The translations under genes were made by a program, and so were the position numbers. Positions 35,038-44,105 of a stretch of 64,000 bases of DNA are shown here, piece after piece. The notes beneath the pieces were generated by a model. The model saw only the letters and a program-made list of their open reading frames with translations, did not search any database and was not told the DNA's origin. The stretch is from Pseudomonas rubra. Its GTDB lineage: Bacteria; Pseudomonadota; Gammaproteobacteria; Pseudomonadales; Pseudomonadaceae. The stretch is from contig NZ_JAMDGZ010000058.1 of the NCBI RefSeq assembly GCF_028656935.1, forward strand, positions 1 through 64,000. Reading direction: 5' to 3'. How positions within the stretch are numbered: position 1 is the first letter of the stretch; every line of letters begins with the position of its first letter.

Positions 35038-36120
35038 ATGAGCAAGCAGATTCTGATTCTTCCAGGTGATGGCATCGGTCCGGAAATCATGGTCGAAGCG
35101 GTCAAGGTGCTGGAACTGGCCAACGACAAGTTCCAGCTCGGCTTCAGCCTTGCCCACGACGTGATCGGTGGTGCGGCCATCGACAAGCATGGTGTGCCGC
35201 TGGCCGACGAAACCCTGGAGCGCGCCCGCAAGGCCGACGCGGTATTGCTCGGCGCTGTCGGCGGGCCGAAGTGGGACAAGATCGAGCGCGATATTCGCCC
35301 CGAACGCGGCTTGCTGAAAATCCGCTCGCAACTGGGCCTGTTCGCCAACCTGCGCCCGGCGATCCTCTACCCGCAACTGGCCGATGCCTCCTCGCTCAAG
35401 CCGGAAATCGTCGCGGGCCTGGATATTCTCATCGTGCGTGAGCTGACCGGCGGCATCTACTTCGGCGCGCCACGCGGCACCCGCGAGCTGGAAGGCGGTG
35501 AGCGTCAGTCCTACGACACCCTGCCGTACAGCGAAAGCGAAATCCGCCGTATCGCCCGGGTCGGTTTTGACATGGCCCGTGTGCGCGGCAAGAAGCTCTG
35601 CTCGGTGGACAAAGCCAACGTCCTGGCCTCCAGCCAGCTGTGGCGTGAGATCGTCGAGGAAGTAGCCAAGGATTACCCGGACGTCGAGCTCAGCCACATG
35701 TATGTCGATAACGCCGCCATGCAACTGGTGCGTGCGCCCAAGCAGTTCGACGTGATGGTCACCGACAACATGTTCGGCGACATCCTGTCGGATGAAGCTT
35801 CCATGCTCACCGGCTCCATTGGCATGCTGCCATCAGCGTCGCTGGATGCTGACAACAAAGGCATGTACGAGCCTTGCCACGGCTCGGCGCCAGACATCGC
35901 CGGCCAGGGTATTGCCAACCCATTGGCGACCATCCTTTCGGTATCGATGATGCTGCGTTACAGCTTCAACCAGCAGGCGGCAGCCGAGGCCATTGAACAG
36001 GCCGTCAGCCTGGTGTTGGATCAGGGGCTGCGCACCGGCGACATCTGGTCGAACGGTTGCAGCAAGGTGGGTACGCAGGAAATGGGCGACGCAGTAGTCG
36101 CAGCGCTGCGGAATCTGTAA
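35038..36120 (+). CDS. leuB: 3-isopropylmalate dehydrogenase
   Basis: NAD-dependent oxidative decarboxylase of leucine biosynthesis (360 aa). LPGDGIGPEIM, VRELTGGIYFG, the metal-binding VTDNMFGDILSDEASM and the NAD-site EPCHGSAPDIAGQGIANP are all present. AGAGGA precedes the ATG. A terminator follows directly. Confidence 0.97.
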   Translation: MSKQILILPGDGIGPEIMVEAVKVLELANDKFQLGFSLAHDVIGGAAIDKHGVPLADETLERARKADAVLLGAVGGPKWDKIERDIRPERGLLKIRSQLGLFANLRPAILYPQLADASSLKPEIVAGLDILIVRELTGGIYFGAPRGTRELEGGERQSYDTLPYSESEIRRIARVGFDMARVRGKKLCSVDKANVLASSQLWREIVEEVAKDYPDVELSHMYVDNAAMQLVRAPKQFDVMVTDNMFGDILSDEASMLTGSIGMLPSASLDADNKGMYEPCHGSAPDIAGQGIANPLATILSVSMMLRYSFNQQAAAEAIEQAVSLVLDQGLRTGDIWSNGCSKVGTQEMGDAVVAALRNL

Positions 36121-36126
36121 TCTCTC

Positions 36127-36170
36127 GGGCCCGCTGCTGTTTTTCCTTGTGAAGCAGCGGCCCACTTTTT
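36127..36170 (+). terminator. Terminator after leuB
   Basis: GGGCCCGCTGCT pairs with AGCAGCGGCCC (one bulged C), followed by A-C-T5. It separates leuB from asd. Confidence 0.8.
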
Positions 36171-36188
36171 AGCAAAGGTGTAGTTGCG

Positions 36189-37301
36189 ATGAAACGTGTA
36201 GGTCTGATCGGTTGGCGCGGCATGGTCGGTTCCGTGCTCATGCAGCGGATGCTGGAAGAGCAGGACTTTGATCTTATCGAGCCGGTGTTCTTCACCACCT
36301 CCAACGTCGGTGGCCAGGGTCCTGCGGTGGGCAAGGATATTGCCCCGCTCAAGGACGCTTACAGCATTGAAGAGCTCAAGACCCTCGATGTGATCCTGAC
36401 CTGTCAGGGCGGCGACTACACCAACGAAGTCTTCCCCAAGCTGCGCGAAGCCGGCTGGCAGGGCTACTGGATCGACGCCGCCTCCAGCCTGCGCATGCAG
36501 GATGACGCAGTCATCGTCCTCGACCCGGTCAACCGCAAGGTCATCGACCAGCAGATCGACGCCGGTACCAAGAACTACATCGGCGGCAACTGCACCGTCA
36601 GCCTGATGCTGATGGGCCTGGGCGGCCTGTTCGAGGCTGGCCTGGTCGAGTGGATGAGCGCCATGACCTATCAGGCCGCTTCCGGTGCCGGCGCGCAGAA
36701 CATGCGCGAGCTGATCCGCCAGATGGGCGCCACCCACGCCGCTGTGGCCGATGACCTGGCCAACCCGGCCAGCGCCATCCTCGACATCGATCGCAAGGTT
36801 GCCGAGGCCATGCGCAGCGAAGCCTACCCGACCGAAAACTTCGGCGTACCGCTGGCCGGCAGCCTGATCCCGTGGATCGACAAAGAGCTGCCCAACGGCC
36901 AGAGTCGCGAAGAGTGGAAGGCCCAGGCCGAGACCAACAAGATTCTCGGCCGCTTCAAGAGCCCGATCCCGGTCGACGGCATCTGCGTGCGCATTGGCGC
37001 CATGCGTTGCCACAGCCAGGCGCTGACCATCAAGCTGAACAAGGACGTGCCGATCGCCGATATCGAAGGCATGATCAGCCAGCACAACCCTTGGGTAAAA
37101 CTGGTGCCGAACCAGCGCGAAATCAGTATGCAGGAGCTGAGCCCGACCAACGTCACCGGTACCCTGAACATCCCGGTGGGCCGCCTGCGCAAGCTGAACA
37201 TGGGTTCGCAGTACCTGGGCGCCTTCACCGTCGGTGACCAGCTGCTGTGGGGCGCGGCCGAGCCGCTGCGGCGCATGCTGCGGATCCTGCTCGAGCGTTG
37301 A
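36189..37301 (+). CDS. asd: Aspartate-semialdehyde dehydrogenase
   Basis: NADPH-dependent enzyme of the lysine/threonine/methionine pathway (370 aa, Gram-negative type). VGLIGWRGMVGSVLMQRM is the nucleotide site; the catalytic Cys is in YIGGNCTVSLM; the C-terminal half has the RCHSQALT block with the catalytic His. Confidence 0.97.
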   Translation: MKRVGLIGWRGMVGSVLMQRMLEEQDFDLIEPVFFTTSNVGGQGPAVGKDIAPLKDAYSIEELKTLDVILTCQGGDYTNEVFPKLREAGWQGYWIDAASSLRMQDDAVIVLDPVNRKVIDQQIDAGTKNYIGGNCTVSLMLMGLGGLFEAGLVEWMSAMTYQAASGAGAQNMRELIRQMGATHAAVADDLANPASAILDIDRKVAEAMRSEAYPTENFGVPLAGSLIPWIDKELPNGQSREEWKAQAETNKILGRFKSPIPVDGICVRIGAMRCHSQALTIKLNKDVPIADIEGMISQHNPWVKLVPNQREISMQELSPTNVTGTLNIPVGRLRKLNMGSQYLGAFTVGDQLLWGAAEPLRRMLRILLER

Positions 37302-37322
37302 TCGCTACACCGAGTTGAATCC

Positions 37323-37354
37323 AAGCCCGCGCCGGAAACTGCGCGGGCTTTTTT
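37323..37354 (+). terminator. Terminator of asd
   Basis: AAGCCCGCGC and GCGCGGGCTT form a 10-bp stem with an 8-base loop, ending in T6. Confidence 0.93.
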
Positions 37355-37366
37355 GTGGGTGGAGTC

Positions 37367-37430
37367 ATCGCGGGGCAAGTCGGGACGCCGCACCGCCGCT
37401 CCCACAGTGGGAGCGGGCTTGCCCCGCGAT
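37367..37430. repeat. Degenerate REP pair with interrupted left arm
   Basis: The right arm 37407-37430 is intact. The left arm matches at 37367-37379 and 37398-37405 but is split by an 18-base GC-rich insertion. Confidence 0.8.
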
Positions 37431-37497
37431 TGCGGTGTCCTGCGCATGCAAATCCAAGTAAAGTGCCGCTCCCGCCGTTCCAGCAGAGGATTTTTCC

Positions 37498-38508
37498 ATG
37501 ACCCAGCTTATTGATATCGCCGTCATCGGTGCCACCGGTACCGTCGGTGAAACCCTTGTGCAGATCCTCGATGAGTGCGATTTCCCGGTCGGCACCCTGC
37601 ATCTGCTGGCCAGCAATGAATCGGCGGGCAGTGGCGTGATGTTTCGCAGCAAGAGCCTGCGTGTGCGTGAGGTCGACAGCTTCGACTTCAGCAAGGTCAA
37701 GCTGGCTTTCTTTGCCGCAGGTCCTGCGGTAACCCGCAGCTTCGCCCCGAAGGCCCAGGCAGCCGGTTGCGCGGTAATCGACCTGTCCGGCGGGCTGTCG
37801 GCCGAGCAGGCACCAGCCGTGGTGCCCGAAGCCAACCCGGCGCGGCTCGACAGCCTCAAGGCGCCGCTGCAACTGAGCAGCCCAAGCAGCGCTGCGATCG
37901 CCCTGGCGGTCACCCTGGCACCGCTCAAGGGCCTGCTGGAGCTTGAGCGCATCAACGTCACCGCGTGTCTGGCGGTTTCTGCCCAAGGCCGCGAAGCGGT
38001 CAACGAGCTGGCCCGGCAGACTGCCGAACTGCTTAACGCCCGTCCGCTGGAGCCACGCTTTTTCGACCGGCAGATGGCTTTCAACCTGCTGGCCCAGGTT
38101 GGCGGCAGCGATGCCGAGGGTCATGGCGCTCTGGAGCGTCGCCTGGTCAGCGAGTTGCGCGAAGTGCTCGGCTTGCCTTCACTGAAGATTTCCGTGACCT
38201 GCGTTCAAGTCCCGGTGTTTTTCGGCGATAGCTACAGTGTGTCCGTGCAAAGCCGCACGCCAGTCGACCTGGCGGCGGTCAACGCCGCACTGGAAGCTGC
38301 CCAAAGCATTGAGCTTGTGGAGGAGGGTGATTATCCGACGCCGGTGGGTGACGCAGTGGGCCAGGACGTGGTCTATGTTGGACGGGTACGCGGTGGAATC
38401 GACGAGGCTGAACAGCTCAACCTCTGGCTGACCACCGATAATGTGCGCAAAGGCGCGGCCCTGAACGCAGTTCAGCTGGCGCAATTGTTGATAAAAGGCC
38501 TTGTGTAA
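37498..38508 (+). CDS. Asd paralogue lacking the catalytic cysteine (Usg-like)
   Basis: A 336-aa protein of the aspartate-semialdehyde dehydrogenase family, immediately downstream of asd. The N-terminal Rossmann motif IAVIGATGTVGETLVQIL is intact. At the active-site position the usual N-C-S/T becomes LSSPSSAAIAL, so the nucleophilic Cys is Ser. Such Usg-type paralogues beside fimV or truA are known in gamma-proteobacteria; dehydrogenase activity is not expected and the role is unknown. Confidence 0.88.
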   Translation: MTQLIDIAVIGATGTVGETLVQILDECDFPVGTLHLLASNESAGSGVMFRSKSLRVREVDSFDFSKVKLAFFAAGPAVTRSFAPKAQAAGCAVIDLSGGLSAEQAPAVVPEANPARLDSLKAPLQLSSPSSAAIALAVTLAPLKGLLELERINVTACLAVSAQGREAVNELARQTAELLNARPLEPRFFDRQMAFNLLAQVGGSDAEGHGALERRLVSELREVLGLPSLKISVTCVQVPVFFGDSYSVSVQSRTPVDLAAVNAALEAAQSIELVEEGDYPTPVGDAVGQDVVYVGRVRGGIDEAEQLNLWLTTDNVRKGAALNAVQLAQLLIKGLV

Positions 38509-38578
38509 AAGATACTTGCCGACAATTTGCCCCACTTGTTCTCGGTTGCCGGGGAAGGTTCATTCAAAGGAAGAGGTC

Positions 38579-41278
38579 ATGCTTCGAATTCGCAAACTGG
38601 TCTTAGCAATAGCCGCGGCGTCGGCGCTGTCGTCCGGTATGGCGCATGCCCTCGGGTTGGGCGAGCTGACGTTGAAGTCAGCGCAGAATCAACCTCTGGA
38701 TGCCGAGATCGAATTGCTCGATGTCCGTGACCTGACGGCGGCGGAAGTGGCGCCGAGCCTGGCGCCGCCTGAAGAGTTCGCCAAGGCCGGTGTCGAGCGC
38801 CAGGCGTTTCTCAATGACCTGACCTTCACCACGGTGATCAATCCTAACGGCAAGAGCGTGTTGCGGGTGACCTCGAGCCAGCCGTTGCCGGCGCCGATGG
38901 TCAAGTTCCTGGTCCAGGTCATGTGGCCGAGCGGTCGCCTGCTGCGTGACTACAGCATGCTGATCGACCCGGCCAAGTTCAATACCCCGGCCGGGCAGCC
39001 GGCGCCGGCGGCCGTTGCACCGGCGGTGACCGCGGCCAACTACACCACCGTGCGTCGCGACACCCTGTGGGAAATCGCCTCGAAAGCCCGTCAGGGTGGG
39101 TCGGTGCAGCAGACCATGCTGGCCATTCAGGCGCTGAACCCGGATGCCTTCATCAATGGCAACATCAACCTGCTGAAAACCGGTCAGGTGTTGCGCCTGC
39201 CTGATCAGCAGCAGATCGCCAGTATTCCCCAAGGCCAGGCCGTCACCGAGGTTGCCGAGCAGTATGCTGCCTGGCGCGAAGGCCGGCGTCTGGGGCCGCG
39301 TGCCCGCCAGCTCGACGCCACCCGGCGCAGCGGCACCGAGGCTGCGCCAGCGCGGATTGCCAATCAAGACAACCTCAAGCTGGTCGCCCCCGGCAGCAAG
39401 GCCGCAGCGGGCAGCAAAGGGCTCAACGACAAGCTGGCGGTGGCCCAGGAAAGCCTGGACACCAGCCGTCGTGACAATGAAGAACTGAAAAGCCGCATGG
39501 TCGACCTGCAGAGCCAGCTGGACAAGCTGCAGCGGCTGATTGCGCTGAAGAACGACCAGTTGGCCAAGCTCGAAGCCCAGGGTTCGGCAGCGCCTGAAGC
39601 GCCCGCAGCACCGGCACCAGCGGTCACTGCCGAGCTACAGCCAGCACCGGCGCCTGAGCAGCCGGTGGTCACGCCAGCCCCGGCTGCGGTCGATACCGCA
39701 CCGGTTGAGCCTGCGACTGCCGAGCAGGCGCCGGCCGACTCGAACAAGATGCTTGACGATCTGCTCGGCAACCCGTTGCTGCTGGCGCTGATCGCAGGTT
39801 CCGCCTTGCTGGTGCTGTTGCTTGTGCTGCTGTTGCTGGCGCGCAAGCGCAAAGCCGATCAGGAAGCGGAAAAACACCTGCGCATGGCCCGTGCCCTGGC
39901 CGAAGAGGGTGATCGTGCGCAAGACCTGGACCTGCCGGCAAGCAGCTTTGAAGGTCTGGAAGTGGCCGCGCCCAATGTAACCCTGGCGCCAGCGGTGGTC
40001 GCGGCCTCGGCGGCTGCGGCCACAGCTGCCGCGCTGCCTGCTGAGGAGCCGGTGGTGGTTGCCCAGCCTGCGCCAAGCACGCCGGTGCAAGGCCCGATTG
40101 CCGCGCCACTGGTCGCCCCGGCCGCCAGTACGCCAGCGCCGACGGGTGATGCACTGCTTGATGAAGTGGAGCTGAGTATCGCCCGTGGTCGCCTGAATCA
40201 CGCTGCCGACCTGCTCGAGCCTGCCGTCGCCGCAGCACCTGAGCGCAGCGACCTGCGCCTGAAGCTGATGGAAGTCTATGCCCGCCAGGGCGACCGTGAT
40301 GGTTTTGTCGGTCATGAGCGCCAGTTGATCGCCACCGGCCAGAACCACGCCGATGTCGAGAACCTGAAAAACCGCTTCCCGGCCATGCTTGCGGTGGCGG
40401 CGGCCGGTGTCAGCGCTGCGGCGCTGGCGGCCGAGCTGGACGCCCAGTACGTACAGGAACTGCTACAGGATGAGGCGCCTGCCGAGCCGGTCGCTGAAGT
40501 CGAGCCGGTCGTCGAGGCCGAGGTGCTTGCCGAGCCTGAAACTGCCGTTGAAGCGCCACTGGATGACCTTGAGCCTTTGCCTGAAGACGACCTGGACAGC
40601 GCTTTTGACCTGAGCCTGGACGACGACCTGCAAGGCCTGGAGCTAGACGAGCCACCCGTGCTCGATGAGCCTGCGCCGGTCGCTGAAGCGCCGCAGGCTA
40701 CAGAAGTCGCCAGCGAAGCCGGTACCGCCCAGCCGGACTTCGACGCCTTGCTCGAAGAGCATCTCGCCCAGCCTGAACAGGCCCTGGACGATCTCGCCGA
40801 TTTCGACCTCGACGTTGCAAGCGACGAGCCTGCGCCACAGCCTGCCAGCGACAGCGTTGACATTGCCGCCGAATTGGCTGCGTTCGATGAGACCATGCCC
40901 GAGTTCGACCCGCTCAGTGAGCTGGATCTGCCGGAAGACTTCGATCTTTCGTTGTCGCTGGACGAGTCGGACGCGGACAAGCATTTCGCCTCGGAGCTCG
41001 ATGACGTCAACGCCGAACTCGACAAGCTGTCGCAAAGCCTTGAACAGCCGCCGATCGAGCCGCACTTCACCGAAGCGGACGCCTTGAGCGACGACCTGGG
41101 CGATGACTTCGACTACCTAGGCGGCGCCGATGAAGTGGCCACCAAGCTGGACCTGGCCCGGGCCTATATCGACATGGGCGACCATGACGGGGCCCGCGAC
41201 ATCCTCGACGAGGTGCGCAAGGACGGCAGCGATGCCCAGCGCCAGGAAGCCGACGAGTTACTCTCGCGCCTGGTCTGA
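38579..41278 (+). CDS. fimV: FimV/HubP-family polar peptidoglycan-binding protein
   Basis: Inner-membrane polar organiser for type IV pili and related systems (899 aa). It has a signal peptide (about 1-24, ending MAHA), an N-terminal FimV domain (25-130), a LysM domain (about 154-207), a coiled coil (about 305-352), a Pro/Ala-rich linker, one membrane segment (about 397-422) and a very acidic cytoplasmic part (about 560-850) ending in the conserved C-terminal FimV/TPR motif (ATKLDLARAYIDMGDHDGARDIL). GAAGAGG precedes the ATG at 38579. Confidence 0.95.
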   Translation: MLRIRKLVLAIAAASALSSGMAHALGLGELTLKSAQNQPLDAEIELLDVRDLTAAEVAPSLAPPEEFAKAGVERQAFLNDLTFTTVINPNGKSVLRVTSSQPLPAPMVKFLVQVMWPSGRLLRDYSMLIDPAKFNTPAGQPAPAAVAPAVTAANYTTVRRDTLWEIASKARQGGSVQQTMLAIQALNPDAFINGNINLLKTGQVLRLPDQQQIASIPQGQAVTEVAEQYAAWREGRRLGPRARQLDATRRSGTEAAPARIANQDNLKLVAPGSKAAAGSKGLNDKLAVAQESLDTSRRDNEELKSRMVDLQSQLDKLQRLIALKNDQLAKLEAQGSAAPEAPAAPAPAVTAELQPAPAPEQPVVTPAPAAVDTAPVEPATAEQAPADSNKMLDDLLGNPLLLALIAGSALLVLLLVLLLLARKRKADQEAEKHLRMARALAEEGDRAQDLDLPASSFEGLEVAAPNVTLAPAVVAASAAAATAAALPAEEPVVVAQPAPSTPVQGPIAAPLVAPAASTPAPTGDALLDEVELSIARGRLNHAADLLEPAVAAAPERSDLRLKLMEVYARQGDRDGFVGHERQLIATGQNHADVENLKNRFPAMLAVAAAGVSAAALAAELDAQYVQELLQDEAPAEPVAEVEPVVEAEVLAEPETAVEAPLDDLEPLPEDDLDSAFDLSLDDDLQGLELDEPPVLDEPAPVAEAPQATEVASEAGTAQPDFDALLEEHLAQPEQALDDLADFDLDVASDEPAPQPASDSVDIAAELAAFDETMPEFDPLSELDLPEDFDLSLSLDESDADKHFASELDDVNAELDKLSQSLEQPPIEPHFTEADALSDDLGDDFDYLGGADEVATKLDLARAYIDMGDHDGARDILDEVRKDGSDAQRQEADELLSRLV

Positions 41279-41295
41279 GTTCAGTCCTCGTAAAG

Positions 41296-41326
41296 ACAAC
41301 GGCAGCCCACGTGGCTGCCGTTGTCG
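41296..41326 (+). terminator. Strong hairpin between fimV and truA
   Basis: Perfect 13-bp stem GACAACGGCAGCC/GGCTGCCGTTGTC with loop CACGT. Only a weak U-run (GTTATAATT) follows, so termination may be partial; the trailing TATAAT (41329-41334) could also be a -10 element. Confidence 0.65.
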
Positions 41327-41368
41327 TTATAATTCCCGCCATCTGCTAAACCGACAGGCTGTATCCCC

Positions 41369-42223
41369 TTGGAAATCATTGATAACGCCGCTGCCGAAGC
41401 GGCGGCCGAAGGCTTCTTTCGCATTGCTCTGGGCGTTGAGTACAAAGGTTCGCGCTATCGCGGCTGGCAGCGCCAGGCCAGTGGCGTGGCGAGCGTGCAG
41501 CAAACCCTGGAAGAAGCTTTGTCGCGGGTCGCTGATTCGCCGGTCATCGTGCAGTGTGCCGGGCGCACCGATGCTGGCGTGCACGCTTGCGGCCAGGTGG
41601 TGCATTTCGACACCCAGGCGGTACGCAGCATGAAGGGCTGGACCATGGGCGCCAATATCAACTTGCCCCATGACATCAGCGTGTCCTGGGCCAAGCAAAT
41701 GCCCGCGCACTTTCATGCGCGCTTCAAGGCCATTGCCCGGCGTTACCGCTACGTGATCTACAACGACCAGATCCGTCCGGCGCACCTGGGCGAAGAGGTG
41801 ACCTGGAATCACCGACCGCTGGATGTCGAGCGCATGGCCCTGGCCGCCGAGTACCTGGTCGGCACCCATGATTTCAGCGCCTTTCGCGCCGGCCAGTGCC
41901 AGGCCAAGTCACCGGTCAAGAACCTTCATCACCTGCGGGTCAGCCGCCACGGCCGGATGATCGTACTCGACATTCGCGCCAGTGCCTTCCTCCACCACAT
42001 GGTGCGCAACATTGCCGGTGTGCTGATGACCATCGGCGCTGGCGAACGTCCACCGGAGTGGGCGCTGCAGGTGCTGGAAAGTCGCGATCGGCGCGCCGGT
42101 GGTGTGACGGCGCATCCGTACGGGCTGTACCTGGTGCAGGTCGAGTACCACGACGAGTTCGAACTGCCCCAGCGTTACATCGGCCCACACTTCATCACCG
42201 GCTACGAGACATTGACGGGCTGA
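41369..42223 (+). CDS. truA: tRNA pseudouridine(38-40) synthase
   Basis: Modifies U38-40 in tRNA anticodon arms (284 aa from the TTG start). The catalytic Asp is in CAGRTDAGVHACGQVVHFDT, and the FLHHMVRNIAGVLMTIG block is typical. No in-frame ATG exists before the conserved region (GFFRIALGVEYKGSRYRGWQRQ), so a TTG start at 41369 is the best available; it has no strong ribosome site. Confidence 0.93.
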   Translation: MEIIDNAAAEAAAEGFFRIALGVEYKGSRYRGWQRQASGVASVQQTLEEALSRVADSPVIVQCAGRTDAGVHACGQVVHFDTQAVRSMKGWTMGANINLPHDISVSWAKQMPAHFHARFKAIARRYRYVIYNDQIRPAHLGEEVTWNHRPLDVERMALAAEYLVGTHDFSAFRAGQCQAKSPVKNLHHLRVSRHGRMIVLDIRASAFLHHMVRNIAGVLMTIGAGERPPEWALQVLESRDRRAGGVTAHPYGLYLVQVEYHDEFELPQRYIGPHFITGYETLTG

Positions 42224-42284
42224 CGGCCCGCAAGCCATTTGCTAACATCCGGGACTTTCCGCTTTCTGCTGAGGTTCACAGCTC

Positions 42285-42905
42285 ATGAGCGCCGTTCGCA
42301 GCAAAATCTGCGGCATTACCCGCATCGAGGATGCGCTGGCCGCAGCCGAGGCGGGTGCCGACGCCATCGGTCTGGTGTTCTATGCCAAAAGCCCGCGGGC
42401 GGTCGATGTGCAGCAGGCGCGGGCGATCATTGCCGCACTGCCGCCGTTTGTCACCACCGTGGGCCTGTTCGTCAACGCCAGCCGTTGCGAGCTGACGGAA
42501 ATCCTCGAAGCAGTGCCGCTGGACCTGCTGCAGTTCCATGGCGATGAAACCCCGGCCGAATGTACAGGTTTCAACCGCCCCTGGATCAAGGCGTTGCGCG
42601 TGCGCCCGGGCGACGACCTGGAAGCCAGTTGCAAGCTTTACAGCGGTGCCAGCGGCATTTTGCTCGATACCTACGTGGCTGGCGTGCCAGGCGGTACCGG
42701 CGAGGCCTTTGACTGGTCGCTGGTACCAAAGCACCTGAGCAAGCCAATCATCCTTGCTGGCGGTCTGTCGCCTGGCAACGTGGCCCAGGCTATCGGGCAG
42801 GTGCGGCCGTACGCGGTGGATGTCAGCGGGGGCGTGGAGCAGGCCAAGGGCATCAAGGATCCGGCGCGGATCGAGGCATTCATCCGTGCGGTCAAGCAGG
42901 CGTGA
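42285..42905 (+). CDS. trpF: Phosphoribosylanthranilate isomerase
   Basis: Tryptophan-pathway TIM-barrel isomerase (206 aa). KICGITRIEDA with the catalytic Cys, LLQFHGDE with the phosphate-side residues, LAGGLSPGNV and VDVSGGVE are intact. It stands next to truA, apart from other trp genes, as usual in Pseudomonas. Confidence 0.96.
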   Translation: MSAVRSKICGITRIEDALAAAEAGADAIGLVFYAKSPRAVDVQQARAIIAALPPFVTTVGLFVNASRCELTEILEAVPLDLLQFHGDETPAECTGFNRPWIKALRVRPGDDLEASCKLYSGASGILLDTYVAGVPGGTGEAFDWSLVPKHLSKPIILAGGLSPGNVAQAIGQVRPYAVDVSGGVEQAKGIKDPARIEAFIRAVKQA

Positions 42906-43008
42906 AGTGGTTGAATGCTGCGGATGTGACGGCTGGCCGCGCGCCATCGTCCATAGCTTTCGCAGCCCGGTGCTGCCGGATCGCGCCCATGGGTCGGTCG
43001 AAATTACC

Positions 43009-43031
43009 GGGTGACGCCTCAGGCGTCGCCC
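43009..43031 (+). promoter_or_regulatory. Stable hairpin in the accD leader
   Basis: GGGTGACGCC-TCA-GGCGTCGCCC forms a 10-bp stem (one G:U) about 105 bases after trpF and 155 bases before accD. It has no U-run. The 279-base trpF-accD gap has no other gene; the hairpin may be a leader structure or rho-type processing point. Confidence 0.5.
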
Positions 43032-43184
43032 TAACAGGTTGACGAGGGTGCGCTATCGGGGTGGCTCGCTGCAGGCGGGCGCCGGAGCCGGGCCCTCATC
43101 GCGTCATACACGAATTGAGCTCAAGGGCATACGCGCGAGCTGGCAGCCATAGTCTGCCGGTCGCCGCTACTGGAGAAAGAAAGC

Positions 43185-44105
43185 ATGAGCAACTGGTTAG
43201 TAGACAAACTGATCCCTTCGATCATGCGTTCCGAGGTGAAGAAGAGTTCGGTCCCTGAAGGTCTGTGGCACAAGTGCCCGTCCTGCGAGGCTGTGCTGTA
43301 TCGCCCGGAGCTGGAAAAGACCCTGGATGTCTGCCCTAAGTGCAACCATCACATGCGTATCGGCGCCCGCGCGCGCATCGATATCTTCCTTGACGCCGAA
43401 GGCCGCGCCGAGCTGGGCGCCGACCTTGAGCCGGTCGACCGCCTGAAGTTTCGCGATGGCAAGAAGTACAAGGACCGCCTGACCGCGGCCCAGAAGCAGA
43501 CCGGTGAGAAAGACGCACTGATTTCCATGAGCGGTACCCTGCTGGGCATGCCGATCGTGGTCAGCGCCTTCGAGTTCTCGTTCATGGGTGGTTCCATGGG
43601 TGCCATCGTCGGTGAGCGTTTTGTGCGCGCCGCCAACTATGCCCTGGAAAACCACTGCCCGATGGTCTGCTTTTCGGCCTCCGGTGGTGCGCGCATGCAG
43701 GAAGCGCTGATCTCGCTGATGCAGATGGCCAAGACCTCGGCGGTGCTGGCGCGCCTGCGCGAAGAAGGCATCCCGTTCATCTCGGTATTGACCGACCCGG
43801 TCTACGGCGGCGTTTCCGCAAGCCTGGCAATGCTCGGCGACGTCATCGTCGGTGAGCCCAAGGCGCTGATCGGCTTCGCCGGCCCGCGCGTGATCGAGCA
43901 GACCGTACGTGAGAAACTGCCAGAAGGCTTCCAGCGCAGCGAGTTCCTGCTGGAGCACGGCGCCATCGACATGATCATCCCGCGTCAGGAGCTGCGTCAG
44001 CGCCTGGGCAACCTGCTGGCACAGATGATGGGCCTGCCGACGCCGACATTCGTCGCACCGGTCCTTGAGCCGATCGTCGTGCCGCCGGCGCCTGCCACCG
44101 TATGA
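43185..44105 (+). CDS. accD: Acetyl-CoA carboxylase carboxyltransferase subunit beta
   Basis: Biotin-dependent carboxyltransferase subunit for malonyl-CoA synthesis (306 aa). An N-terminal zinc finger (CPSC...CPKC, about 28-50) and the crotonase-like carboxyltransferase core (CFSASGGARMQEALISLMQM, PTYGG-type TDPVYGGVSAS, GFAGPRVIEQT) are intact. Start behind GGAG. It overlaps folC by four bases. Confidence 0.97.
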   Translation: MSNWLVDKLIPSIMRSEVKKSSVPEGLWHKCPSCEAVLYRPELEKTLDVCPKCNHHMRIGARARIDIFLDAEGRAELGADLEPVDRLKFRDGKKYKDRLTAAQKQTGEKDALISMSGTLLGMPIVVSAFEFSFMGGSMGAIVGERFVRAANYALENHCPMVCFSASGGARMQEALISLMQMAKTSAVLARLREEGIPFISVLTDPVYGGVSASLAMLGDVIVGEPKALIGFAGPRVIEQTVREKLPEGFQRSEFLLEHGAIDMIIPRQELRQRLGNLLAQMMGLPTPTFVAPVLEPIVVPPAPATV

